Source: Phreatobacter stygius
Lineage (GTDB): Bacteria; Pseudomonadota; Alphaproteobacteria; Rhizobiales; Phreatobacteraceae
Direction of reading: 5' to 3'
NCBI RefSeq assembly: GCF_005144885.1
Contig: NZ_CP039690.1
Span: forward strand, 3,423,001 to 3,487,000
DNA: 64,000 bases
Positions within the stretch are counted from its first letter, which is position 1. Each line of letters begins with the position of its first letter. The position numbers were made by a program, and so were the translations under genes. Of this stretch, positions 40,517 through 48,223 are shown in pieces. A model generated the notes under the pieces. The model was not told the origin of the DNA. It searched no databases and saw only the letters and a list, made by a program, of their open reading frames with translations.

Positions 40517-40852
40517 CTTAACCCTTTGATCGAATTGCTGTTCTCGAGGGTTTTCGCAAAAGGCAGACGGAATCGCCGACGACACTTGGTTAAGTCGGAC
40601 GGACGGTTTTCGGCCACGACCTGCTCGTCCCGCCCATTGCCGGGCTTAAGGTTGTAGCGCGCCGCGATATTTCGGACAGTTCGACGGGACATTCTGGACA
40701 CCGGCGCGCGCCGGCGTTCTGCAGTAGCGCGGGCGCTGGCGCTCGTCATGGTTTGGCCAACCTTCTCCCGCCTTTGACCTCACGACCATTCAACGAGCGA
40801 TAACCATATCGTCACGTTTGGATCGCCATATAGGCTCGATCCGGAGCACCTA
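40517..40852. other. Gap between tRNA-Lys and an orphan accessory gene
   Basis: No gene is supported. A short minus-strand frame here (40507-40749) overlaps the tRNA and has no recognisable domain. A GC-rich palindrome (CCGGCGCGCGCCGG) lies near 40701. I see no integrase remnant and no repeat of the tRNA 3' end elsewhere in the window. Confidence 0.35.
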
Positions 40853-41809
40853 ATGAGCAAGACGAGCTTCACGATTGCCTTTGATGGCCCAGCCCTCAAG
40901 GAAGGGCGGATGGATGTCCGGCAGCTAGCGCCCGCGCTCCTTGCGTTCGGGCGAGTGGTCGAAACTGCAAACCGAGCACTCAACGGTCCAGACAATCCCG
41001 TTAAGGTCGAAGCAGTCGCCACGAAGATCGGCTCGTTCGAGGTCCTGATTGACGTCGTGCTTCCTTACTGGGAGCAACTGCGCGGCTTGCTAATTTCGCA
41101 GGACGTCGACGGGGCCCTCAAGCTTGTGCAGGCCTTAGGGCTCGTCGGGTCGGCCGGTGGCGGCCTCATTTTTCTGCTTCGAAGACTCAAGGGGCGGCCG
41201 ATCACGAGCGCCTCCCGGACAAGCGATGGCAATGTGACCATACGGTTTCCAGGTGACGACGGCGGCGAGACCAGCTTGGTAGTCCCCGCAGAAGTCCTTC
41301 GTGTCTATCAAGAGTTTGCCGTGCAGCGGGAACTCAAGGTTCTCCTGGACACCCTTGCCTCTGAGGACGTGGATACAATCACCTTCATTCCTCGCGACAA
41401 GAAGAAGGACGAGGAGGCCCCAGCTCCCGTTCAGTTGACAAAGGCTGATCGCGCAATCGTTCAACCCATCGAACCACCATCCGAAACCGTGGTCGAAACT
41501 ACCCAGCGAATGGCGCTGTCGATCCGCTCGCTGGCCTTCACAGAAGGAAACAAGTGGCGGTTGTTCGATGGTCAAAACGTGATCACTGCAACAATCGACG
41601 ACAAGGGATTTCTCGATCAGGTCGACCGGAGTTTGGCTCGGTTTGCGAAGGGAGACGTTTTGATCTGTCAAGTTCGGACGGTCCAGAAGCAGACGCCCGA
41701 AGGGTTGAAGACCGAGCATACCGTCCTTCAGGTCATCGAACACCGCCCCGCGCCAACTCAGATGGCGATCGCGTTCGACCCCCCATCGTCAGACGAAAAA
41801 AATGGGTGA
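40853..41809 (+). CDS. Uncharacterised protein with a central membrane segment
   Basis: 318 residues, no named family recognised. The N-terminal domain (about 1-85) starts SFTIAFDGPALKEGRMDVRQLAPALLAFGR and continues KVEAVATKIGSFEVLIDVVLPYW; a hydrophobic, glycine-rich stretch GLVGSAGGGLIFLLRRLKG (about 98-116) looks like one membrane helix with basic residues on its C-terminal side; a second soluble domain (about 210-300) is beta-rich (KWRLFDGQNVITATIDDKGF). I recall similar unnamed proteins in many proteobacteria, often in variable DNA. Codon use seems less GC-biased than in neighbours. It sits between tRNA-Lys and the prophage; its role is unknown. Confidence 0.75.
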   Translation: MSKTSFTIAFDGPALKEGRMDVRQLAPALLAFGRVVETANRALNGPDNPVKVEAVATKIGSFEVLIDVVLPYWEQLRGLLISQDVDGALKLVQALGLVGSAGGGLIFLLRRLKGRPITSASRTSDGNVTIRFPGDDGGETSLVVPAEVLRVYQEFAVQRELKVLLDTLASEDVDTITFIPRDKKKDEEAPAPVQLTKADRAIVQPIEPPSETVVETTQRMALSIRSLAFTEGNKWRLFDGQNVITATIDDKGFLDQVDRSLARFAKGDVLICQVRTVQKQTPEGLKTEHTVLQVIEHRPAPTQMAIAFDPPSSDEKNG

Positions 41810-41839
41810 CCCCTAAACTGGGGTGTTCTCGCAGCGGCC

Positions 41840-42574
41840 TCACGGTGGGCCGCATTGCGTCTCCTCGATCCTTCGACAGGCGATCTCGAAATAGGTCGGG
41901 TCAACTTCGATACCGACATAGGGAATGCCGCGGGCCGCGCAGGCGACGCCCACGGTCCCGGACCCCATGAACGGATCGAGGACCGGCCCCTTCATGATCG
42001 TCATCAGCCCGTCCATCAGCTCGACAGGCTTGCCGGCGATATGGTGCTTCACTTTCGGCACCGGCTCCCGGATGACACCAGGCGCGGTGGCGCCGACCAG
42101 AGGCCTGGGGCCGTTGGTCCCCCAGACCGCGAATTCGGTCTGGTTGCGGTAGCGGCCGAGCTGGGGCCTGGAGCGTTCGGTCTTGTCCCAGGTGACGATG
42201 CCGCGCCAGACCCAGCCGGCGCATTGAAGGGCGTCAGAGGTCACCGGGACCTGACGCCAATCGCTGAACGCCGCGATCATGCCTCCTGGTGCAACGAGGT
42301 CGCGGGCGCGGCCCATCCAGAGCGTCGACCACGCGAGATAGGACCGCTGGTCGCGGGTGTCGCCCTGGAATTCGGGGTAGAGGCCGCGGTGCTCGCTCGA
42401 CTGGTACTTGGCGCTGGTGGCCTGCGCCTTGTCGCGCACATTGCCGCCCGAGGAATAAGGCGGGTCCGTCAGGACATCACCGATCGAGCCCGGCGCCAGA
42501 GTGGTCAAGACTTCGAGGGCATCGCCCCGATAGAGGGTGGCCGATCCGATGGATCGGATTTCGAACCGCGACAT
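41840..42574 (-). CDS. Phage DNA methyltransferase (DPPY type), Com-controlled candidate
   Basis: 244 residues. Motif IV VLTDPPYSSGG lies near residue 36 and motif I LDPFMGSGTVGVA near residue 208, the beta-class order of N6-adenine or N4-cytosine methylases. GIPYVGIEVDPTYFEIA follows motif I. The target-recognition part between them is short. No restriction gene is adjacent, so it is an orphan methylase that may protect phage DNA against host restriction. Its start lies inside the upstream com-like gene (70-bp overlap, different frame), copying the com-mom layout of Mu; Mom itself is an unrelated enzyme. Confidence 0.9.
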   Translation of the reverse strand: MSRFEIRSIGSATLYRGDALEVLTTLAPGSIGDVLTDPPYSSGGNVRDKAQATSAKYQSSEHRGLYPEFQGDTRDQRSYLAWSTLWMGRARDLVAPGGMIAAFSDWRQVPVTSDALQCAGWVWRGIVTWDKTERSRPQLGRYRNQTEFAVWGTNGPRPLVGATAPGVIREPVPKVKHHIAGKPVELMDGLMTIMKGPVLDPFMGSGTVGVACAARGIPYVGIEVDPTYFEIACRRIEETQCGPP

Positions 42575-42744
42575 GCGGCGTCTCCTGCTGGACGCTCTGC
42601 ATGGCGTTCGGGTGCGGGCTCTGATGGCCTCAGGCTGTTGAGGGTGCCGCACCGGCGGCACTTGATGTCCACGCGGCCGGACAGCGCGCGAGGCGCCATT
42701 CTGAGCAGCAGGGCGCTGCATGAGCCGCATCTAATGTTCTCCAC
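42505..42744 (-). CDS. com: Com-like zinc-finger translational regulator
   Basis: 79 residues from a GTG start. ENIRCGSCSALLLRMAP and VDIKCRRCGTLNSLRPSEP provide two Cys-x2-Cys pairs about 20 residues apart, the rubredoxin-like zinc site of phage Mu Com. Com binds the mom mRNA start region and opens an inhibitory hairpin so that mom can be translated. Here the gene overlaps the methyltransferase start by 70 bp. The C-terminal tail (about 40 residues, Ser/Pro/Arg-rich) is longer than in Mu Com, perhaps only because it shares DNA with the next gene. Confidence 0.85.
   Translation of the reverse strand: MENIRCGSCSALLLRMAPRALSGRVDIKCRRCGTLNSLRPSEPAPERHAERPAGDAACRGSKSDPSDRPPSIGAMPSKS
42566..42578 (-). 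promoter_or_regulatory. Hairpin presenting the methyltransferase start codon in its loop
   Basis: On the minus strand CCGC-ATGTC-GCGG places the ATG of the methyltransferase in a 5-base loop. A second stem (42541-42557, CCGATCC/GGATCGG) forms within codons 6-11. GGAG lies just upstream. Mu mom has an inhibitory start-region hairpin that Com relieves; the role here is inferred from that. Confidence 0.4.
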
Positions 42745-42856
42745 TTGTTCCGCTCGGCCGAATCATCCACCTCGACCTGGCCGACTTCGGCGCGCGGGGT
42801 GGCGGTAAGAGCTTCTGACGCTTCACGGGACTGGCTTGCCGGCTTTGCCCGTGGTT

Positions 42857-42876
42857 CGGGATGTTGACGCATCCCG
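42857..42876 (-). terminator. Hairpin between the fibre-assembly gene and com
   Basis: Arms CGGGATG / CATCCCG around a 6-base loop, in the 163-bp gap in front of com. It could end the tail operon or belong to the com promoter; no T-run. Confidence 0.3.
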
Positions 42877-42907
42877 GCCCCCGTTGCGGCGGAGGCTGCC
42901 GGCCAGA

Positions 42908-43390
42908 TCAGCCGTTGCTCGGCCAGGCCGCCGCGTCGATCTGTTCGATGGTGGTGATCTCGCCAGCCGCAATGCCCTCGGCAACTGCCCGCTGGACCGA
43001 GAACGCGGATTGCACATGTTTGCCGACGACCCGGCCGATGGCGATCATCTCGGCCGATGTCAGTGTGATGAACCCGTTCAGGCCGCTGAAGTCGATGACG
43101 TCTGCGGGAAATTCCTTGGCGACCGCCACGGCGCCATTGACCATGCCCTGGCTCCCACGATCGGTCGCGATCCGCCGGCCGGCGATAGTGACGCCGCCCG
43201 TTTCGACCTGATAGCGGCGCGCGGCGGCATAGGCGTTCAGATCGGGCGTCGGTGCCGCATCGCCAACGTCGATCGGGCTGCCGTCCGGCATCGGCACGAT
43301 GGTGACGTCCTCGCTATAGGCCGAGGCCGGGACCTCCTGGCTGTCGGAATGATGAGCGATGACGTGCCCGGATTTGACATAGACCTGCAT
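42908..43390 (-). CDS. Phage tail fibre-associated protein (DUF4376 domain)
   Basis: 160 residues. The C-terminal domain (about 55-155) reads AAARRYQVETGGVTIAGRRIATDRGSQ, then INGFITL-like FITLTSAEMIAIGRVVGKHVQSAF and ITTIEQIDAA, the pattern of DUF4376 proteins encoded behind tail fibres. They are thought to assist fibre assembly or attachment. The ATG shares one base with the fibre stop codon, so the two are translationally coupled. Confidence 0.82.
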   Translation of the reverse strand: MQVYVKSGHVIAHHSDSQEVPASAYSEDVTIVPMPDGSPIDVGDAAPTPDLNAYAAARRYQVETGGVTIAGRRIATDRGSQGMVNGAVAVAKEFPADVIDFSGLNGFITLTSAEMIAIGRVVGKHVQSAFSVQRAVAEGIAAGEITTIEQIDAAAWPSNG

Positions 43391-44541
43391 CAGTACACCC
43401 CGTTGTAGCCGTTGCGATTGCCCAGCGTGTTGGCCGCCGGTGAGAGCGTGCCGAGCCCGGTGCAGCTCTGCAGGGCGGTGTTGCCGCTATCCGTGACGAC
43501 GCTGTCGCCGTTGACGTTGGACGCGAACACGCCACTCAGGATCTGGACCATCGAATGGCCATTGGCGATGCCCCAGCTCCCGTTGTTGCTGATCGTCGGC
43601 GTACCGAGATTGATGGTCGAGCGCCGAACGTCGACGCCGACCCCGCCGTTCTGCCTGATGATCGATCCGGCACCGGCGTTGACCACCCCCGCATCGGCAG
43701 CGGTCAGGCCGATCCCCCCGTTGCCGCGAGAGATGATGCCATTGGCCAGCGTGCCGTCGACCAGCGAGCCGGACGTCGCCCGAACGCCGGCGCCGCCATT
43801 GCCATAGGCATACAAGTTCGCCGAGAAATCGACGGCGCCGCCGGCCGCCGAGACCAAGCCCTCGGCGCAGGCGACGACATAGATCCGGTTGGAGATCGCG
43901 ACGATCGACGAGCGCACCAGAATGCCAGCGCCGCCGAAGCCAATGACCGCAACCCGGCCCATGCTGATTGAGCTATTGGCGATCTGCAGCCCTCGACCGC
44001 CCGTCGAGGATGGCGCGGTCGATCCGTCCCCGGCTATGAGCACCTGGTCGAGCAAGCCGAGCGGGCCGACCAAGGAGATGCCAGCGCCGCCGGTGAAGCG
44101 CAACTCGGTCGCAAATCGCGCGCGCAGCATGGTCAGATTGGTGAGCGCATCGGCGGCGCGGGCCGCCGGCGAACTGCCGGTCACCGCGAAATCAGCGTCG
44201 CCGGGTAGCGCCCCGGTCATGTTCGCACCAATGATACGCACACGGCCTAAATCGGGGTGAGACATTCCGATGGCGGCCGACGAGGTGAATTGGCCGGCTG
44301 CCAGTTGCAGCGTCACTTGGCCCGTGCTTGTGATCCGGCGGCGCGAGAGCCATGCAAAGGCGGTTTGCAAGTCCGCGAAATCGGCCCCGGCGCCATAGAC
44401 GATCCGCGTAATGGCCGTGTTGATCGCCAGCGGATCGGCGCCGGACACCACGCGGACCGCCGCGCCGTCATAGATTATCTCCAACAACTGACCCGGCGCC
44501 CATGCGTTCGCCCCGATCGATGAGCCATCCGCCCAGACCAT
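43390..44541 (-). CDS. Tail fibre/spike, distal part (beta-helix), separated by a frameshift
   Basis: About 383 residues as an open frame. It opens with MVWADGSSIGANAWAPGQLLEIIYDG, which in related fibres directly continues the SVNGLGAK motif at the end of the preceding frame. The rest is a right-handed beta-helix rich in Gly/Asn/Ser turns (GGRGLQIANSSISMGRVAV, GNGGAGVRATSGSLVDGTL, NNGSWGIANGHSMVQILSG), the usual form of receptor-binding spikes, some of which degrade polysaccharide. Without the frameshift this is the C-terminal two-thirds of one protein of about 680 residues. Alone it has no clear ribosome binding site. Confidence 0.75.
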   Translation of the reverse strand: MVWADGSSIGANAWAPGQLLEIIYDGAAVRVVSGADPLAINTAITRIVYGAGADFADLQTAFAWLSRRRITSTGQVTLQLAAGQFTSSAAIGMSHPDLGRVRIIGANMTGALPGDADFAVTGSSPAARAADALTNLTMLRARFATELRFTGGAGISLVGPLGLLDQVLIAGDGSTAPSSTGGRGLQIANSSISMGRVAVIGFGGAGILVRSSIVAISNRIYVVACAEGLVSAAGGAVDFSANLYAYGNGGAGVRATSGSLVDGTLANGIISRGNGGIGLTAADAGVVNAGAGSIIRQNGGVGVDVRRSTINLGTPTISNNGSWGIANGHSMVQILSGVFASNVNGDSVVTDSGNTALQSCTGLGTLSPAANTLGNRNGYNGVY

Positions 44542-45443
44542 GGTCTTGGCGCCCAGCCATTGACGCTGATTGTTGGATCGCTCGCGGTGTTCGCCACCGC
44601 CGTGAGGAAGCGTAGATGCGCGCCAACCAGATCAGCCCACGTGGCCGGAGCTGGGTCCAGGGTGGCCGTCAGCGCATTCGGCGTGCCGGCTGCACTGAAA
44701 AAATTGCCCGCTTGCCGCTGGATGACCTGTGTAAGGCCCGCGACCCAACCGGTCGCGGTGCGCTCCAAATATCGTCCCCCTTCGAACCGGCCCTTACTGT
44801 TGTCGACAACCACGAAGCCGGCCGGAACATCGGCGGAGACCCAAAGGCTGCTGTCCCATTGGACGAGACGACCGACAAGGCCAGCCCAAGCGCCCGTCGC
44901 GCCCGCCGGAACAACATGAGTTTGCCCCAGCGCCGGATTGGCTGGTGGCGATGTTAGGCCGGCGCTCTCGACCACCGTGAAGCCGGCGCGCAGCATGCGG
45001 AAGATCGAGATGGCCGCCTCCGGCTGAACCTGCACCGTGACCTGGGCGGTCTCGGAAACCGGAAAGACGATGTCAGTGGTCAGCTCGACAGCGGCACCCT
45101 GTGCCGGGGAGCGTTTCTCGACCAAGACGTGCCGCGCTATCGCGATCATGTCGCCGGCCGCGTCGAAGACGCCGATTTCACGAATGTCGAACGGACCTGC
45201 CGCGGCCGGGATAAGGGCTGTGATCCGCCAGTGGTTCGGGTTCACCGGGTCACGGCCCTGCGAGACGATGGCATAGGCACTGCCAACTCGGCGGATGAGG
45301 TCGGTCATCCCGGGAACGGGCGTGATCGGCACGCCGTTGCCGTCGCCGACCCGAACCGTCGTCAAGTTGAGTGCCGCGCCGCCGATCGCCGCTGCGATCT
45401 TGGTCTGGCCGACCGTCGTGACGACGCCGATGAACTCGTTCAT
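44475..45443 (-). CDS. Tail fibre/spike, proximal part (tail-collar and DUF2793 domains), frameshifted
   Basis: The N-terminal MNEFIGVVTTVGQTKIAAAI to about residue 150 is the phage tail-collar fibre domain (DUF3751) that docks to the baseplate. A DUF2793-like module follows (GLTSPPANPALGQTHVVPAGATGAWAGLVGRLVQW). The frame is normal through TASDPTISVNG, then reads WAPRPWSGR instead of LGAK and stops about 20 codons later. Adding one base at 44551-44558 joins it to the following frame. The cause may be a real deletion or a base missed in sequencing (CC read as C). Confidence 0.8.
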   Translation of the reverse strand: MNEFIGVVTTVGQTKIAAAIGGAALNLTTVRVGDGNGVPITPVPGMTDLIRRVGSAYAIVSQGRDPVNPNHWRITALIPAAAGPFDIREIGVFDAAGDMIAIARHVLVEKRSPAQGAAVELTTDIVFPVSETAQVTVQVQPEAAISIFRMLRAGFTVVESAGLTSPPANPALGQTHVVPAGATGAWAGLVGRLVQWDSSLWVSADVPAGFVVVDNSKGRFEGGRYLERTATGWVAGLTQVIQRQAGNFFSAAGTPNALTATLDPAPATWADLVGAHLRFLTAVANTASDPTISVNGWAPRPWSGRMAHRSGRTHGRRVSCWR

Positions 45444-45444
45444 G

Positions 45445-46104
45445 TCAGGAGACCTTCGGTTGGATGCGCAAGCGGCTGGCCATCGCCACGCCGACAAAGA
45501 CGGGCGGCCGGGCAGCGAGCGTGGTGATGGGTTCGGTCGACGGCCGGATGGCAATGCGGCTCACGGTCGCCGCGCCGATATAGAGAGGGACGTCGCAATC
45601 CGCGGACACACGGATGGTGATGTCCTGGCTGTACCGCTTGGTCGCATCGATCATGCGACCGATGGCGCGCTGCAGACGAGCAGTGATGGCACGGCCCTCA
45701 GCCTCGAACACCTCATCATCGACTGCGATCGAGATGACATGCGTTCCGATTGCCGCCTGAGGCGTCTCCTGGAACCACTGCCGCCAGCGGGTCACGCGCA
45801 CACCCAGCAAGCCAAGGCCCGCAATGACGCTGTCGACGTAGCCCTTACGCGCGTGAAGCGCGAACGAGCCCTTGAGCACGCGACGGATCACGGCGTCCGT
45901 CATGCCCGGCTCCACCATGTCCTCGATCGATAGCTCGCGGACCAGGAAAGGCAGGACGCTGGCGTCGACCGTGTCTATGCGCTCGGTCAGAAGAACCCGG
46001 AAATCCGGGGCCTCCAAGGCAAGAGCCAGGACTTCGCCAAAGGCTCGGCCGCGCTCATCCGAAACCGATGGCGGGACGATGCTTCTGTCGACGCGACCGG
46101 TCAC
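45445..46104 (-). CDS. Phage tail protein I (P2 gpI-like)
   Basis: 219 residues. DASVLPFLVRELSIEDM, DAVIRRVLKGSFALHARKGYVDSVIAGLGLLG and RWRQWFQETPQ follow the P2 gpI pattern, a baseplate protein that links the wedge to the fibre. The ATG overlaps the J stop by four bases. The C-terminal 60 residues are an extension not typical of P2 gpI. Confidence 0.85.
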   Translation of the reverse strand: MTGRVDRSIVPPSVSDERGRAFGEVLALALEAPDFRVLLTERIDTVDASVLPFLVRELSIEDMVEPGMTDAVIRRVLKGSFALHARKGYVDSVIAGLGLLGVRVTRWRQWFQETPQAAIGTHVISIAVDDEVFEAEGRAITARLQRAIGRMIDATKRYSQDITIRVSADCDVPLYIGAATVSRIAIRPSTEPITTLAARPPVFVGVAMASRLRIQPKVS

Positions 46105-46781
46105 GACAGATCCATCACGTTGATGGTCAACGATGTCGCCACCAGAAATTCATTGCGTGCGAGCCGCTGGAACGGCATGGCCGATACCTCGGCGTCGACC
46201 ACACCCCGCAGCTTGCGGATTGCCGCCTCGACCTCTGACGGCGCGATGATGGAACCCAGGCTTTGGCGCCAGCGATCTAGGACACCGGTGGCTGCAGCCA
46301 GCGCGTCGGCCTGGATGGTGGATGCCGCTCTTCGCACTCTGACGGTGACCACCGGTGCACTGGTGACGGCGATCGGCGGCTTGACGCTCACGTCGTCGCC
46401 GAACCGGATGTCGAGGGCGGAAGCTGTGTTGAACGTGGCGGCGACCTGATCGCGCAGGTCGACGCCCGCCGCTCCGGTCGCCGTCAACGGGTAGATTTCG
46501 ATGAAGCAGGGACTGGGCCTGATGATCGCCACGTCGATGATTGCTGACGAAACGCCCATGGTCGTTTCCCGGTACCAGGCCCAGGAACCGCCGGTCGAAA
46601 TCCGCTCGTAGGCGTTAGCCAGCCGCAGGCGGTAAAGCTCGATGTCCTCGATGTCGGCGCCGCCGCTGCTCTCGGTGATGTTGGTGACGGCGACACCCCC
46701 GACCGGATCAAGGATGCTGGTGAGTTGACCGGGCAGAAAACCGTTGCCGGCAGTGCCCTCTTCAAGCGCCTCGGCGGTCAC
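46101..46781 (-). CDS. Baseplate assembly protein J, C-terminal part (frameshifted gene)
   Basis: Begins within the J gene at TAEALEEGTAGNGFLPGQLTSIL and includes LYRLRLANAYERISTGGSWAWYRE, typical of gpJ/gp47 baseplate wedge proteins. The same frame is open upstream to about 46846, where QIVFATLAPASIAIGASSATV is exactly what should follow the N-terminal part. So this is the second half of a single gene broken by one base at a run of five G (46842-46846). Confidence 0.82.
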   Translation of the reverse strand: MTAEALEEGTAGNGFLPGQLTSILDPVGGVAVTNITESSGGADIEDIELYRLRLANAYERISTGGSWAWYRETTMGVSSAIIDVAIIRPSPCFIEIYPLTATGAAGVDLRDQVAATFNTASALDIRFGDDVSVKPPIAVTSAPVVTVRVRRAASTIQADALAAATGVLDRWRQSLGSIIAPSEVEAAIRKLRGVVDAEVSAMPFQRLARNEFLVATSLTINVMDLS

Positions 46782-47236
46782 GGTGGCCGAGCTGGCGCCG
46801 ATCGCGATCGAGGCGGGCGCGAGGGTCGCGAAGACGATCTGCCCCCGGCCGCGACGCGCGTTCCGGCCGGCACGAACACCGTCTCCGGTCGGGCCTCGGA
46901 AATGGAGAACCGCAAGGTGACGCGCGCCTTTGCCGCCGGCAACCGGGGCGTCGACCGGTTCGGTCCGAGGGCCTCCAATCCGGCGGCCGAAGCCTTGGCG
47001 ACCAGGTGCTGCTCGGCGGTGAGCTGCGCCTCCTCGCCGAGCACGCTCATGGCGTAGGCGAGCGCTTCAATGAGAAGCATCTCGACTTGCATCGGGTAGA
47101 GCGTCCGGCCCGATGCCTCCTCGAACCACGCGACATAGCGCGCCTTCAGGATCGCGGGGTCGCGCGTGAACAGCTCCGGCATGGCGACGGCCGCCAGCGT
47201 GTCCAGACTGTACGGGCCGGCATCATCACGACGCAT
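46778..47236 (-). CDS. Baseplate assembly protein J, N-terminal part (frameshifted gene)
   Basis: About 130 residues match the J start: RDPAILKARYVAWFEEASGRTLYPMQVEMLLIEALAYAMSVLGEEAQLTA and RVTLRFSISEARPETVFVPAGTRVAAGG. After VAAGG the frame turns into an Arg/Ser/Pro-rich shadow and stops. A +1 base correction, or a -1 slip on the GGGGG run, restores VAAGGQIVFATL and the full protein of about 378 residues. The start overlaps W by 11 bp. Confidence 0.82.
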   Translation of the reverse strand: MRRDDAGPYSLDTLAAVAMPELFTRDPAILKARYVAWFEEASGRTLYPMQVEMLLIEALAYAMSVLGEEAQLTAEQHLVAKASAAGLEALGPNRSTPRLPAAKARVTLRFSISEARPETVFVPAGTRVAAGGRSSSRPSRPPRSRSAPARPP

Positions 47237-47702
47237 TGGAGGGCCCGACGTTGGTCGACACGCCCGGCCGACGTTCTTCCGGGAGCACGATTACGGTGCG
47301 GCGGATCTCGCCTGCCACGTCCGAGCGCAGACGCCAAAACACCGGGTAACGCCAATGCTCGAAATCCTCACGCGTGATGGTCACGCGATCGACGATGACG
47401 CGCGGCTCCCAGATGGTGATCGCGTCCCAGATCTCACGGGTGATGTAGGGGATCGCATAGTCCGGCCGGCGGTCCACGTAGGGCATCAGCCGGGTGCATT
47501 TCTCCGGCTGCAGCGGGACCGAACCCTTTTCCGTCAAGACGATCGTGTTGATGGACTGCTCGATGTCGTCCAGGCCGGTGACGATCTCGCCCAGGGCCGG
47601 CGCCTGGCGGCCGATGCGTGGCTGCCAGTGATGATAGGGGATCGAGCGGCGGTCGACGGGCGCGGGCATGGACCTGTCTTGCCCCGACAGGCCCGGCGCC
47701 AT
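47226..47702 (-). CDS. Baseplate protein W (GPW/gp25 family)
   Basis: 158 residues, or 147 if the ATG at 47669 is used. LDDIEQSINTIVLTEKGSVPLQPEKCTRLMPYVDRRPDY is the gp25-like lysozyme-fold core of baseplate wedge proteins, where a TP-x-GS-R-type motif is varied to TEKGSVPL. The alternative start has AGG upstream and begins MPAPVDRRS, closer to family starts. A palindrome similar to the one upstream of the protease gene lies at the V-W junction. Confidence 0.82.
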   Translation of the reverse strand: MAPGLSGQDRSMPAPVDRRSIPYHHWQPRIGRQAPALGEIVTGLDDIEQSINTIVLTEKGSVPLQPEKCTRLMPYVDRRPDYAIPYITREIWDAITIWEPRVIVDRVTITREDFEHWRYPVFWRLRSDVAGEIRRTVIVLPEERRPGVSTNVGPSNAS

Positions 47703-47704
47703 GA

Positions 47705-47719
47705 GGTGACACAGTCACC
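47705..47719. promoter_or_regulatory. Phage palindrome, copy 1 (V-W junction)
   Basis: GGTGAC-ACA-GTCACC with flanking TGA and C-G-CTC bases that are shared with copy 2 at 60122. Two nearly identical 15-bp dyads in the same phage suggest a binding site for a phage regulator. Confidence 0.4.
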
Positions 47720-47722
47720 CGC

Positions 47723-48223
47723 TCAGACGGCGCGCACCTTGGTCGCCGAACCGACAGCCGCGTCACCGCCGCTGTCCTGGTCACCTTTGCGGTGGAGAAG
47801 CTGCCCGCCTTCGCCTCCGAGGTCAACCTCGCCTTCGAGGATGATCTTCGCCGCCTTGATCCGGACCGTGCCCGCCGACTGGATCGACATGGCGCCGCTC
47901 GCCTTGTTGATCTCGATATCGATGCCGGCATATTTCAGCTTGATGAGGCCGCCGTCCGTGGTCGGCGGTGTGTCGACCTCGGAATAGCGCGAGCCGAGGA
48001 TGATGCCGTCCTCGCCGCGGCCGTCCTGCAGTGTGTTGACCTGGCTGCCGATGTCGGGGGCCGAGTAGACCTTGCCGCCGCCGGCATTCGGCGTGTTCCA
48101 GTAGTACCAGCCGGATGTGCGTTCGTCTTCGTCGTCGAACCGCACGCGCGACCGTCCGCGCGCGTTGTCGTTTTCGACGATGACACCCCGCTTGAAGGAG
48201 GCATTGCCCAGATCAGACACCAT
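47723..48223 (-). CDS. Baseplate spike/assembly protein V (P2 gpV-like)
   Basis: 166 residues. The OB-fold region has GVIVENDNARGRSRVRFDDEDERTSGWYYWN and the spike shaft the regular short strands GGLIKLKYAGIDIEINKASGAMSIQSAGTVRIKAAKIILEG. The P2 protein forms the needle that pierces the outer membrane. The start at 48223 overlaps D by 11 bp. Confidence 0.87.
   Translation of the reverse strand: MVSDLGNASFKRGVIVENDNARGRSRVRFDDEDERTSGWYYWNTPNAGGGKVYSAPDIGSQVNTLQDGRGEDGIILGSRYSEVDTPPTTDGGLIKLKYAGIDIEINKASGAMSIQSAGTVRIKAAKIILEGEVDLGGEGGQLLHRKGDQDSGGDAAVGSATKVRAV

Noticed and set aside
46842-46846. Programmed frameshift in the baseplate J gene
   Set aside because: The G5 run does not form an X XXY YYZ heptamer in frame and J is not known to use frameshifting; a one-base deletion or sequencing error is more likely.
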